Notes: a model not told the origin generated them from the letters alone. A DNA stretch of 64,000 nucleotides from Variovorax paradoxus (GCF_018614875.1 NZ_JAGGNW010000020.1:62001-126000), one strand, 5' to 3'; shown: positions 52,401 to 61,064, numbered from the stretch's first letter. Numbers and translations are program-made.

Positions 52401-54376
52401 CTAGCGCGAAACACCGCGGTTCTGAGTCAGATCCCAGCCCACGGTAGAGCCCCGGACAGAGGCCGATAGTTGCATCCCCAGCCGGCTTTCGATTGCTGGG
52501 CGCCATGGGACAAGATAGAAGCCCCTGTCCCCATCGAGCAGTGCATAACGCCCGCTATTGAGCTGAACGGCGCGACGATAAACACCAATCGCCCGGTCAC
52601 CGTCCTGCAATGCGCGAAAAGCCTTTTCGACTTCGCTCTCCAGCGCCCTACCCGCCAAAGCCACCTCCCTGCCGCGAAGGGTTTGCAGCAGATTGCGTTT
52701 CAGGATTACGGCGCCACCCCGATGCTCAGCCAATCCTTGTTCTACAAGAAATCCCGTACGCTGCCGCATGGCTTCGCGTGCACCCAGGCCGAAGCCCTCG
52801 CCCGCCAGCCCCTGTCCGTGATTTATGAGTTGCTCGTCCAGCCAGGTCGCGCCCAGGACACGAGCCTGCTGGTCGACGGACAGATGCGAGCGCAGCGTGA
52901 GCGCTGGACTGGCACGCTGCCGGTCATGCTGCCGGGCCCGCTCCACCAGGTCGTGCGGGACGCGCCAGACTCCGTCCCCCTGTCGGTCAACGATGCCTGC
53001 GCGGCGCAGTGCCTCCAGCCGGCGCACATGCACATCGACCGTGGATTGCGGATCACCGACCTGGATGATCCGCAGGTGTGCCAGATGGTCCGCTGCGCGG
53101 TACACGCGATCCTGAGACAGCGCGGCCACTGTCCTGTCTACCGCCCTCGGTTGACCCCAGGCCTTCACTTCCACGATGCCGCCAACGGGCAAGTCCTGCA
53201 GCTCCGCCAGGCCGTTCCCCTTGGGCAGCTTCACGTAGTGCGCTCGCCCATCGACGCCGTCGACCACCAGGTAACCCTGGTCGTTCAGTTCGTCGGCCAA
53301 TCCCTTAGCTGCGATGCGGCCCACGACCGAGCCCGTGAGTCCTGTCGCCAGCGCGAACTCGCGCTGCTCGCCTTTCATCGCCTTGTGCATGGCCCGCAGG
53401 ATGTCTCCACGCTCGCCCAAGGCGTTCAGGGTTTGCTGTATGCGCGGTGCCAGCCGCCACCGGTTGGTGTCGAGCCGCTCGGCCAAGGCCATGGCCTCCA
53501 GCCGCTGCAACCGCGCGCGCAGCATCACCTGGCGCGGCCCTTTGGCCATCGCAGTTCCTGGCACCGCAGCCAGATCCACCAAATCGACCGCCGTCTGCCG
53601 CAGCAGCGCCCGGTCCAGGCTGGTGAACCGTTCTTGATCGACTTCACGCAGCAGGCTCTGCTGCATCTCCAGCTCAGTGCGCGGCCCCAGCCATTCGGTT
53701 GCCAGCTCGCTCGCGCGCATGCGCATGCCATGGGCCATGTAGTCCGGGGCAATCACTAGGTCCCTCTCGTCCCTGCCCTGCCCCACCTTCCCCCGCAGCA
53801 CGACGTGGGTGTGGGGGTTGTCGGTGTCCCAGTGGTCGACGGCCACCCAGTCCAGGCGGGTTTCCAGGTCCACCTCCATGCGCGCCATCAGTTCGCGCGT
53901 GTAGCCACGCAGGTCCTCGAGCTCCGATGCATCCTCTACCGAGACGATGAATCGGAACTGATGCCGGTCGCCCCGGCCACGCTCTTCGAACGCCTGGAGG
54001 TCGGCGGCATCGGTGCCAGCGCCATAAGCTTGGCCGCGCTGCCCGTCGCGCGTCGTGCCGTCACGCTCGATGTAGCGCAGGTGGGTCGCCACCGATCGCG
54101 CTCCAGCCTTCTTGAGCACTACGAACCGGGACTTGATGACGACACGCCGGGAGTTCGCGCCCAGTCGGCCGCCGGCCATGCCGGCGCCACGCGGCCCCGG
54201 CCGAAGGTGGACGCAGGACGCGCGCCCTTCACACCTGAAGCCTTCGCGCCCGCCTTGGAAAGGGTCTTCAGCACCTGCGAGACAAAGCGCTGCGAACCCG
54301 GGCCGGCACGGGACTTGGGAGCCGCCGGCCGGACGCGAAAGCGATCGCCGTCTTGCGAACCCTTACGCGAAGCCAT
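52401..54376 (-). CDS. rlxS: DUF3363-type relaxase/mobilisation nuclease of a Tn4371-like ICE, apparent frameshift near the 5' end
   Basis: The intact frame 52401-54179 encodes 592 residues with the VirD2-like nuclease domain (KKAGARSVATHLRYIERDG; HxH metal motif in DNPHTHVVLRG) and a long DUF3363 C-terminal part. It would nick oriT and pilot the DNA strand. The usual N-terminus of this family (MASRKGSQDGDRFRVRP) is encoded upstream in another frame starting at 54376; the two frames would meet around 54180-54215. Either the gene has a one-base deletion or translation starts at the ATG at 54179. Catalytic motifs are unaffected. It is the last backbone gene before the cargo. Confidence 0.85.
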
Positions 54377-54865
54377 GGCACAAGCTCCAGCGCAGCATGG
54401 CGCGGTGGATCGGAAGCGGCACGCGCAAGACCCTGGCGCCGTATGGCATTGCGTGCTTGCGAGGCACTGAGGGCCGCAGGTGCGGTGCCGTCCTCAACCC
54501 ACGTGCAGACTGGCTTGGCAGACCAAGGCGTGCCAGCCCTTTTATCTTGCCCTCCGTCTCCGCCTCCCGCATCCGCTCCCGGCTCCGCCCCACCGCCAGC
54601 CGCGCACGGGGTGCGCAATGCTGCCCGAGGGGCAGCGGCGGTGCAGCAAGCGCTGCACGCTGGCGACAGGATGCCTGCACGTCGGACTGCGGCCGAAGCA
54701 AGGCTTTGGCCGCAGGTTGGCAGCATGGATCGCGCACGGTTGGACACGACATCGCCACACGGACGGTGCAGGCCCGGCGCATGCGCGGGCGCAAGGCCAG
54801 TGACAACCTGGACGCCGGCGCGGCGCAGCAGCCGTGCACGTCAGGGCGCAAGAAAGGACTCCTGC
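54377..54865. other. Intergenic between relaxase and traF, no gene supported
   Basis: Very GC-rich; several open frames exist on both strands, but none resembles a known protein and all have the composition of chance frames. An oriT could lie here, as it often lies close to the relaxase gene, but no nick-site motif was recognised. Confidence 0.4.
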
Positions 54866-55387
54866 TCATTGCGCGCTCCCTGTCCATATCGGCCGCGCGG
54901 TGCCAAGCACGGCAGAGGCATCGATGGGGCCAAAGTAACGGCTGTCGAACGAGGCCGGATGCGCGTCGCTGAGCAGGAACAGCTCAGCTTCCGTCAGCAC
55001 GCGGCATTGCGCCCACGGCCGCAATGGCCGGTGTTGTCCATCGTGCGCGAGCGTGGTCGCCACGGCGGCGCCGTCGATGCGCACGGCCTGTTCCCGAACG
55101 CACACCGACTGCGGCGCCACGGCACCGACGCGCTTGAGGATCGGCACCCCCCTGGGCAGGTAGCCGCGCTGCGCCGCGAACGCGGCCACGCCAGCGGGGA
55201 GCCGGGCCAGCACGATGCTGCCGACGTGCAGCGAGCGGGGACTGGCCACGGGATCGATGCGATACCAGCCACGCGCGACGCTGTCGCTCGGGTTGTAGAC
55301 CACGCGCGCCGGAAACTTCACGATAGCAGGCGCGCACAGCGCCGCCAAGCTGATTCCCATGCAGGCGAAGAGCATGTGGCGCGTCAC
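54866..55387 (-). CDS. traF: TraF-like S26 signal peptidase (conjugative maturation protease)
   Basis: This 173-residue inner-membrane serine protease of the TraF/LepB family has an N-terminal membrane anchor (LFACMGISLAALCAPAIV), catalytic Ser36 in NPSDSVARGWY and Lys85 in VPILKRVGA. It matures or cyclises conjugative pilin in related systems. The start is GTG at 55387, overlapping the DUF2840 stop as GTGA; the longer upstream frame lacks similarity. Gene order repA-parA-x-DUF2840-traF-relaxase is that of Tn4371-family elements. Confidence 0.9.
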   Translation of the reverse strand: MTRHMLFACMGISLAALCAPAIVKFPARVVYNPSDSVARGWYRIDPVASPRSLHVGSIVLARLPAGVAAFAAQRGYLPRGVPILKRVGAVAPQSVCVREQAVRIDGAAVATTLAHDGQHRPLRPWAQCRVLTEAELFLLSDAHPASFDSRYFGPIDASAVLGTARPIWTGSAQ

Positions 55388-55914
55388 TGCAGCGCCTCGC
55401 GCGCGAGATACGCCGCATGCCGCTCGGTTGTGTAGATCGGCAGCGGCTGTCGTGCGGCCAGCCGGTTGCCGACCGTGCGCCAGTATGTGGCGGCAACCGC
55501 GCACGGGTCGATGCCCAGCACCTCGATCGCGTCGATCGCCGCAAGCACCGCCTTGACCCGCGCCTCGCCATCGGCTCGCAGCAGGATGCGCGCGCCCGGC
55601 AGCACGCCCGCGACGCGCTGCGCGGCTTCGAAAGGTGTCGGCGCCTGCAACACCATGAGCTGCCAGAGCGCCGTGCCGTAGTCATTGCCGATCCACTTCA
55701 CACGGCAGCAGACCTTGCGTGGCGTGAACATCGCAACACGCCGCCAGCGATCCAGCACGATCTCCACGGACGGCTGACCAAACCGCAGCCAGACGTTCAC
55801 CCGATGCTCGACGAAAGCGAGCGAAACCCGCATGCCAGAGGGCCGGTGCGGCGCCATCGCCTGCAACGGAGCCTGCGGGACGGCGGGAGCCGGATACGAA
55901 GTCGGCGCCGTCAT
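55384..55914 (-). CDS. DUF2840-domain protein
   Basis: This 176-residue protein has the DUF2840 core: VEHRVNVWLRFGQP, WRRVAMFTPRKVCCRVKWIGNDYGT and VLGIDPCAVAATYWRTVGNRLAARQPLPIY. Function is unknown; it is found almost only between parA and traF in integrative conjugative elements. It overlaps its neighbours by 4 bp at both ends, indicating a tightly coupled operon. Confidence 0.9.
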   Translation of the reverse strand: MTAPTSYPAPAVPQAPLQAMAPHRPSGMRVSLAFVEHRVNVWLRFGQPSVEIVLDRWRRVAMFTPRKVCCRVKWIGNDYGTALWQLMVLQAPTPFEAAQRVAGVLPGARILLRADGEARVKAVLAAIDAIEVLGIDPCAVAATYWRTVGNRLAARQPLPIYTTERHAAYLAREALQ

Positions 55915-56174
55915 GCCGCACCCTCAGGATACTCGCGCTCCAGCAACTCGCGCAGCATGTCCGCCGCCGTGAGGCCGCGCCGGAACGCCACGACCTTGAT
56001 GCGCCCGCGCAGCGCTGGCGTCACGTCAATCGTAAGCCGCGCGGTGTAGATGGATGCCTTGGCCGGCGCCTCGGGCGTGTCCGCCTGCCGCACCCAGGTC
56101 GACGCCGGATCGGCGCCGGGCCTGCGGCCGATCGGTGCCCGGCGCGGTTTCGCCAAGGGCTGGGGTTTGGTCAT
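55911..56174 (-). CDS. Small basic protein following parA, possible ribbon-helix-helix partner
   Basis: This 87-residue protein has a basic N-terminus (KPQPLAKPRRAPIGRRPG) and C-terminal IYTARLTIDVTPALRGRIKVVAFRRGLTAADMLRELLERE, a strand-helix-helix pattern like ribbon-helix-helix DNA binders. It overlaps parA and DUF2840 by 4 bp each (ATGA). By position it may be the centromere-binding partner of ParA. The start at 56174 is set by the overlap. Confidence 0.8.
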   Translation of the reverse strand: MTKPQPLAKPRRAPIGRRPGADPASTWVRQADTPEAPAKASIYTARLTIDVTPALRGRIKVVAFRRGLTAADMLRELLEREYPEGAA

Positions 56175-56932
56175 TGCAGCATCTCCCGCACCGCATTCGC
56201 GAGCGCCGCGATCTCGCGCGCGGCCGCGCACTGCGGTGCCACTTCGCAGGCCAGCCGCCCCGCGGCGACGCTGTCGGCGAACACGATGCGCTGCGAGACC
56301 TCAGTCGCCAGCGCGGCGAACGGCTGATCGGCGAGCGCGGCGCGCGCTTCGCGCCCGATCACCGTGCCGACCACGCGCCGGTTGATCACGAAGGCCGCGC
56401 GCAGCTGCGGCCGGAACACCCTCGCCTCGGCAATGAGCTGCACCATCTCATGACTGGCCCACACGTCATAGGCGCTAGGCTGCACCGGGATCAGCACCAG
56501 GTCGGCGGCCAGCAGCGCGGAGCGCGCGAGGGCCGCGACACGCGGTGGCCCGTCGATCACCACGAAGTCCGCCTCCAAGGCAATCTGCGGCGCTTCCTGG
56601 TGCAGCGAGTCCCTCGCCAGCCCGAAGACCCCGTAGAGCCGCTCCTGACTGTTCTGGAGCCGCCGTTGCGCCCAGTCGAGGGCCGACCCCTGCGGGTCGG
56701 CATCGAGCAGCGTGACACGGCTTCCCTGCAAGGCCAGCTCGCCAGCCAGGTGCGTGGCGAGCGTGGTCTTGCCTGCACCGCCCTTCTGGTTGAGCAGCGC
56801 GATCACCTTGCCGGGGCGACTTTCATGTTCTTCTGGTGAAGGGTTTTGGGGTATTGGGCCTGCCTGATTTGCAGTCGCAGAACCACCGCCTATTTTTTGA
56901 GCAGCATCTGCTCGCGCGCGCGTGACTTCCAT
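56171..56932 (-). CDS. parA: ParA-family partition ATPase
   Basis: This 253-residue Walker ATPase has a deviant Walker A motif QKGGAGKTTLATHLA (residues 49-63), LLDADPQGSALDW as the switch/A' region and VVIDGPP as Walker B. It segregates or stabilises the element when it replicates. The first 40 residues are not conserved in ParA, and the homologous part starts at KVIALLNQK, so a shorter start is possible; the ATG at 56932 is retained for lack of a better one. It lies 20 bp downstream of repA. Confidence 0.93.
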   Translation of the reverse strand: MEVTRARADAAQKIGGGSATANQAGPIPQNPSPEEHESRPGKVIALLNQKGGAGKTTLATHLAGELALQGSRVTLLDADPQGSALDWAQRRLQNSQERLYGVFGLARDSLHQEAPQIALEADFVVIDGPPRVAALARSALLAADLVLIPVQPSAYDVWASHEMVQLIAEARVFRPQLRAAFVINRRVVGTVIGREARAALADQPFAALATEVSQRIVFADSVAAGRLACEVAPQCAAAREIAALANAVREMLQ

Positions 56933-56952
56933 TTATGTATCCCTTTAGATGT

Positions 56953-57954
56953 TTAGGGAGCCCCGAAACCGTTGCTGGGCGCGGGTTCCCGGCCGATCGG
57001 TGCGGGCGATCCACCGATAGTTCTGCGGGTGTTCCACCGAGGGTCGTGCGGGTGATCCACCGAGTCCGTCCACACGCCATCCACAGCTTCTTCAACAGAA
57101 GCTGTGGATAAGTCGGGTTGGGATGGCTCCGCCGGGGCGGGCCGGAAGGCCAGCCATTCGACGCCGCCGCTGCGCTCCATGGACAACCGGTAGCCAGGCA
57201 GCGCCTGCCGCCGCGCGAGTTGGCGCACTTGGATTGCGAAGTCGGAGGGACGCTGCAGGCTGCCGGACTTCAGATACAGATGGCGCATGTCGAAGCGCCA
57301 GCCACCCGGCTGCCGGCCGCCGTGCTTGCGCACGAGCCGGTACAGCCAGCGCTCGATCCCCCCGGAAAGCCGGAAGTACGTCGGGTCGAGCGTGAGCACC
57401 AGGGCCTCGTCCAACACGCCCGAGAAGAACCAGTCGGCCAGGATCAACTCGATGCCGTCGGAGCGGCCATCGGGTCGGATGTACTCCTTCCACTCGTTGA
57501 TCCAGGAGAAGCGGTGCGTACGCTTGGCGCCGTTCGGGCGCTCGCGCTGGCGCAAGGTCGTGGCGACGGTGGTGGACTGCAGGCGGTCCAGCGCGGCGCG
57601 CAGCGCCAGGTAGTCGCTGCGGCCGGTGCCGCGCTGCGCAAAGCGCAGGATCTCGTAGGGCGTGGCCACCATCAGGCGCGAAGGTGCGATGCCCTCCTTC
57701 TTGGCCTGGACGATCTGGCTCGCGGCCCAGATCAGCACATCAGCGTCCCAGATGGTGGCGATGCCGTGCTCGGGCACACCCTCGACGGTGAGCGATACGC
57801 CACCGGCCTCGAAGCGGATCGGCACGGTGCGTGGCGACTTGGCCAGAGAGAAGAACGGGTAGGCCATGAGGTCCTGCGCGTCGCGCAGCGCCATGTCGCC
57901 CGGCAGCGCGCGGAACAGCGACAGCTGTTCGCGTTCGCTCGGGCGCTTTGACAT
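56953..57954 (-). CDS. repA: RepA replication initiator
   Basis: This 333-residue initiator is of the RepA type found in Tn4371-like elements: DLMAYPFFSLAKSPRTVPIRF (residues 29-49), ATIWDADVLIWAASQIV, LVLTLDPTYFRLSGGIERWLYRLVRKHGG and the winged-helix part after it. It binds iterons and opens the origin. The start is the ATG at 57954; longer frames upstream overlap the HTH gene. Three 23-bp direct repeats lie inside its own 3' end (57001-57069), a probable origin. Confidence 0.9.
   Translation of the reverse strand: MSKRPSEREQLSLFRALPGDMALRDAQDLMAYPFFSLAKSPRTVPIRFEAGGVSLTVEGVPEHGIATIWDADVLIWAASQIVQAKKEGIAPSRLMVATPYEILRFAQRGTGRSDYLALRAALDRLQSTTVATTLRQRERPNGAKRTHRFSWINEWKEYIRPDGRSDGIELILADWFFSGVLDEALVLTLDPTYFRLSGGIERWLYRLVRKHGGRQPGGWRFDMRHLYLKSGSLQRPSDFAIQVRQLARRQALPGYRLSMERSGGVEWLAFRPAPAEPSQPDLSTASVEEAVDGVWTDSVDHPHDPRWNTRRTIGGSPAPIGREPAPSNGFGAP
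57001..57069. repeat. Three 23-bp direct repeats (candidate iterons) in the repA 3' end
   Basis: Units begin at exactly 57001, 57024 and 57047 and share TGCGGGYGWTCCACCGA followed by six variable bases. A degenerate fourth unit may precede at about 56980. Because 23 is not a multiple of 3, the repeats are conserved as DNA and not as a protein repeat. This fits iterons of an origin within the repA-parA region. Confidence 0.65.
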
Positions 57955-57983
57955 CGGAGACGGTCCTCTGCCCTGTGAGTCGA

Positions 57984-58280
57984 TCAGCGGACGGAGTCGC
58001 GCTGCACGTAGCCGGGATCGGAGGTCATGCCGTAGGCGCGGCTGTTGGCCCAGGCGCGCAGGTCCTCGACCGCGTAGACGACGCGCGCGCCGAACTTGCG
58101 GAACCGCGGGCCACCGCCCAGCACGCGCTGTTTCTCCAGCGTGCGCGGTGACAGGCGCAGGAACGCACCAGCCTCGTCGGTGGTCAGGAACTCGGGGTTG
58201 GCTGGCGCGGCGGGTACCGCTTGCGCCTTTGGCGATGGCGCAGGAGCGCGGGTGGGATACAGGGAACTGGCACTCGCCAT
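57984..58280 (-). CDS. AlpA/excisionase-like helix-turn-helix protein
   Basis: This 98-residue protein has a C-terminal MerR-like HTH_17 domain: EFLTTDEAGAFLRLSPRTLEKQRVLGGGPRFRKFGARVVYAVEDLRAWANSR. Such proteins sit between the DUF2285 and repA genes in Tn4371-like ICEs and act as regulators or excision factors. GGAGG precedes the ATG at 58280, so the longer frame from 58316 is less likely. It lies 29 bp before repA. Confidence 0.9.
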   Translation of the reverse strand: MASASSLYPTRAPAPSPKAQAVPAAPANPEFLTTDEAGAFLRLSPRTLEKQRVLGGGPRFRKFGARVVYAVEDLRAWANSRAYGMTSDPGYVQRDSVR

Positions 58281-58372
58281 GACGGCCTCCATCGCTGTCG
58301 GTGGGCCGCAAACCATTTGCAGCCCGATGGAGGCAGTCTCGGGAGCAAGCGCCTTCTTGCGCAGGGAGAGAT

Positions 58373-59020
58373 TCAGCGCATCGGTTCGTCTCCGGGGGAC
58401 TGAGTGGCGCTGGGCAAGCCACCCGCGAGGACCAGATAGCCGCCCCTCATGTACGCCTCGGCACGCCGCAGCAGATGCCGGACCTGGGCCCGCAGTTCGC
58501 CATCGGCCTGCCAGCGCAACGCCACGGCCTCAAGGCCGAACAGGGCCTGGGCGATGTCGCGATGCGAGGCACCCGCTTGCAAGCCATCGAGCGCCTGCAG
58601 GGCGCGAAGATGCAGCAGTGCCGCACGGGTGACGGCACGCGCAGACGGCTCAGCCGGCGCATGGCCCTCAAGGGCCTGTGCCTGCGCGGTGAATGACGCG
58701 AGCTGGCCGCGCAGCCCAGGGCCGAGCGGGGCGGTGACGGCATAGGCCGTCCCGTCGGCGAGGTCGGCCGCCAGTGACACATGCAGACGCTGCGCGGATA
58801 CCTCGGCCAGCAGCGTCAGGCCTGCATCGCCAAGCGCCAGGCGCTTGCGTCCCGGTACACGCCACAGGTCGAAGGATTGCTGGCCAGACGCACTGCGCGC
58901 AGTCGACGCACGCACATGCAGCAAGTCGTCAGTCGCCGTGATCCAGAGCGGATGCGCTTCACGCGCATCGAGAGTTGGATCTTCAGCGCTGTCGCAACCC
59001 CCATCGCTCGAACGATGCAC
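58373..59020 (-). CDS. DUF2285-domain protein
   Basis: This protein of about 215 residues ends in the DUF2285 region: LLHLRALQALDGLQAGASHRDIAQALFG, HLLRRAEAYMRGGYLVLA. The start is uncertain: GTG at 59020 is the only plausible codon in the right place and lacks a ribosome-binding site. Its first residues (SAEDPTLDAREAHPLW) continue naturally from the C-terminus of the DUF6499 protein in the other frame, so the two may be one protein split by a G-tract indel. Confidence 0.8.
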   Translation of the reverse strand: MHRSSDGGCDSAEDPTLDAREAHPLWITATDDLLHVRASTARSASGQQSFDLWRVPGRKRLALGDAGLTLLAEVSAQRLHVSLAADLADGTAYAVTAPLGPGLRGQLASFTAQAQALEGHAPAEPSARAVTRAALLHLRALQALDGLQAGASHRDIAQALFGLEAVALRWQADGELRAQVRHLLRRAEAYMRGGYLVLAGGLPSATQSPGDEPMR

Positions 59021-59168
59021 CGCGCCGTGCCCAGTCCTTCTGATATTGCGAATGGCGGCGCAGGTACTCCCAAGCGAGCGAGGGGCCATCGAGGCTCAGC
59101 GTGTACAGGTAGGCGGCCGAGACGCCCCAGGGCGCGCTCGGCAGATCCTCGATGTTGCGGTCGGTCAT
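58983..59168 (-). CDS. DUF6499 / transcriptional-regulator-like domain protein
   Basis: This 61-residue protein, APWGVSAAYLYTLSLDGPSLAWEYLRRHSQYQKDWARRG, matches the short domain that precedes DUF2285 in many ICEs. It ends in WGLRQR, directly at a run of five Gs (59000-59004); removing one G joins it in frame to the DUF2285 region. A weak GGGAG precedes the ATG at 59168. Confidence 0.8.
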   Translation of the reverse strand: MTDRNIEDLPSAPWGVSAAYLYTLSLDGPSLAWEYLRRHSQYQKDWARRGASFERWGLRQR

Positions 59169-59291
59169 GGCGGAACTCCCTTTTTCTTGCCTGGGAGTAC
59201 CCTGCCACAGGTATGGCTGGCGTGGCTGGCTTTTGCGGCGATGCGCTGTCGCGCGCGCAGCGACGCTGCCGCGGCACAACCGCCATGAAGC

Positions 59292-59633
59292 TCAGTCGTT
59301 GATCGACCCGTCGCGCTGTGCGTCGGCCGCATAGGCCGACAGCGGCTGGCGCGCCTTGAAGTGCGGATCGGCCACGATGCGCAGGCCCTGGGGGCCGCGC
59401 ACGCCCTCGAGCGCCGACAGACTCACGTGGCCCAACTCGGGGAAGCCGGTGCCGGCATCGGCGAGCCCATAGGCGCGGTCCCCATCGGCATCGAGCTCGG
59501 TGAGCAGCCAGCAAGCAGGCGCGTCCAGCGTGCACAGCTTGACGACCGGGTAGGGATCGATGGCATCGCCACGTGCGCGGGCGGCGCCGTGAGCGAGCAT
59601 CTGCGTGCGTTGCTGGCCGGTGATGAAGGTCAT
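59292..59633 (-). CDS. DUF2958-domain protein
   Basis: This 113-residue DUF2958 protein has DPYPVVKLCTLDAPACWLLTELDADGDRAYGLADAGTGFPELGHVSL, the core of the family. Function unknown; it is linked to mobile elements. A related gene lies at 60123-60470 beyond the XRE regulator. Upstream is an AGGACT-N11-AGTCCT dyad (59660-59682). Confidence 0.9.
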   Translation of the reverse strand: MTFITGQQRTQMLAHGAARARGDAIDPYPVVKLCTLDAPACWLLTELDADGDRAYGLADAGTGFPELGHVSLSALEGVRGPQGLRIVADPHFKARQPLSAYAADAQRDGSIND

Positions 59634-59659
59634 ACGCCTCCGGTGAGTAATGTTGTTTT

Positions 59660-59682
59660 AGGACTGACGTCATGCTAGTCCT
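59660..59682. promoter_or_regulatory. Inverted repeat AGGACT-N11-AGTCCT
   Basis: A dyad with GACGTC at its centre, in the 159-bp region between the divergent DUF2958 and XRE genes. Likely operator of the XRE regulator. Confidence 0.45.
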
Positions 59683-59792
59683 TGCGGGGTAGGCGCGGAA
59701 GATGGTTTCGGTCCGCATCCTGCTATCAGCAATCAAACTATGAGTTAAAGATAACGTGGTTTAAATTGTGCTGAACCGAGACGCTTCTGTCC

Positions 59793-60110
59793 ATGCAGAA
59801 GCGAACCATCCAGCGTGGACGGCCGGCCGGCGCGACGACCTTCGAGGTCGCGCCCGCGCTGGCGTTCGGTGCCGTGGTGCGCGCGTTGCGCACCGAGGAT
59901 GGCGTTGCTCAGGAAACGCTGGCGCACCTGGCCGGCATCGAGCGTTCGCACATGGGCAAGATCGAGCGCGGCGAGCACATGCCCACGCTGGTCCTGGTGC
60001 TCAAGATCGCACGCGCGCTCAACCGAAGCGCGGGCGAGCTGCTGCTGGAGACGGAAGCCAGGCTTCCGAAGGAATGGCACCAGCCGCCGGCCGGACAAGC
60101 CGGCGACTGA
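59793..60110 (+). CDS. XRE-family helix-turn-helix regulator
   Basis: This 105-residue protein is a single XRE/Cro-type HTH (residues about 26-85: FGAVVRALRTEDGVAQETLAHLAGIERSHMGKIERGEHMPTLVLVLKIARALN). It is the only backbone gene on the plus strand and lies between two DUF2958 genes. It probably represses the divergent DUF2958-containing operon and itself; the dyad at 59660-59682 is a candidate site. Confidence 0.93.
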   Translation: MQKRTIQRGRPAGATTFEVAPALAFGAVVRALRTEDGVAQETLAHLAGIERSHMGKIERGEHMPTLVLVLKIARALNRSAGELLLETEARLPKEWHQPPAGQAGD

Positions 60111-60122
60111 TCCCTGCGGCGC

Positions 60123-60470
60123 CTACGCCACGATGCGCCCGGCCAACCGGGCCTCGCGCGCATAGGCGCTGATGGCCTTGGCACCACGGAAGTACAGATC
60201 CCGCTCGATGGGCAGCCCCCACCGGCCGCGCAAGCTCTCCAATTCCTGCAGGCTCACGTAGCCCAACTCGGGAAATCCTTGTCCCAGGTCGCACAGGCCG
60301 AAGGCGCGGTCCTGGTCGTCCGGATCGATTTCGGTCAGCAGCCAGGTCGCACCCGCATTGGGCGTGAACAGCTTGACCACCGGGTGCGGGTCGAATTTGT
60401 CGTTCTCGATGGATCGTAAGCCGTTGGCCAGCAGTTGCGCGCGTTGTTCGTCGGTGATGAGCGTCGTCAT
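60123..60470 (-). CDS. DUF2958-domain protein (second copy)
   Basis: This 115-residue DUF2958 protein is related to 59292-59633: DPHPVVKLFTPNAGATWLLTEIDPDDQDRAFGLCDLGQGFPELGYVSL. The start is the ATG at 60470, which fits the alignment of the two copies (MTTLITDEQRAQLL, MTFITGQQRTQML). It is convergent with the XRE gene, 12 bp apart. Confidence 0.9.
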   Translation of the reverse strand: MTTLITDEQRAQLLANGLRSIENDKFDPHPVVKLFTPNAGATWLLTEIDPDDQDRAFGLCDLGQGFPELGYVSLQELESLRGRWGLPIERDLYFRGAKAISAYAREARLAGRIVA

Positions 60471-60988
60471 GGTCTTTGTCCTTGAAAGGATTCCGGGCGG
60501 AATTGCCCGAGACCGGACGCAGCACGGCGCAGCGCAGCCGTCAGGGTTCGAAGACGGCCGCCAGGACGCCAGCGTGCAAGGCACGCGCCGACCTTGACGG
60601 CGAGAACGACGTGCAACGATGAAGGGAACAGCAAGCCAGCCCCCACCACAGCGCACACCCGCATCGCAAGCGCAGCGCGCAGCACCGCAGGTGCGAAGGC
60701 GTCAGGGATGGAAGCCCGAAAGGGGCGAGACGCCTTGGGTGGCTCGATGCGCAGCACGAGAGCGCGGTCCGGCATAGCCGGAGACGCACGGAATCGTGAA
60801 ACCATAGAAGCGCATCTGCGGAAATCCGTGGAAGCGTCATTCCGACTCCACACATCGACGTAGAACCGCAGACCAGCACAGGCACGGAATCGGCTCTACG
60901 ACAAAGCGCAGATGCGGAACTGCGCTTTTGGGTGCATCCGCACATGCGCAAAGAAGACAACACGCGAACACGCACATCCGCACGAAGA
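60471..60988. other. Intergenic, about 520 bp, no gene supported
   Basis: No frame resembles a protein. The word GCGCAGATGCGGAA and its variant GCGCATCTGCGGAA occur about 95 bp apart (near 60809 and 60906) and form partly inverted copies, so the region may hold regulatory sites for the DUF2958 and downstream genes. Confidence 0.4.
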
Positions 60989-61054
60989 GGCCCGCGAACC
61001 TTCGCGGGCCGTCGGTGCACTCGGTGAAGAAAGCGCCCCGCCGAAGCGGGGCGC
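60989..61054. terminator. Two adjacent GC-rich stem-loops downstream of the DUF736 gene
   Basis: Stem 1 at 60989-61010 has 10-bp arms (GGCCCGCGAA / TTCGCGGGCC). Stem 2 at 61033-61054 has 9-bp arms (GCGCCCCGC / GCGGGGCGC) with a CGAA loop. They lie just beyond the DUF736 stop on the minus strand. No U-run follows, so termination would be of an atypical or RNA-stabilising kind. Confidence 0.5.
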
Positions 61055-61064
61055 CGGGCGGCGT

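Noticed and set aside
52470..53759. 429-codon plus-strand open frame
   Set aside because: Entirely antisense to the relaxase gene, whose protein has clear motifs.
54353..55435. 360-codon plus-strand open frame across the traF region
   Set aside because: Antisense to traF, extremely Arg/Ala-rich, and no ribosome-binding site or homology.
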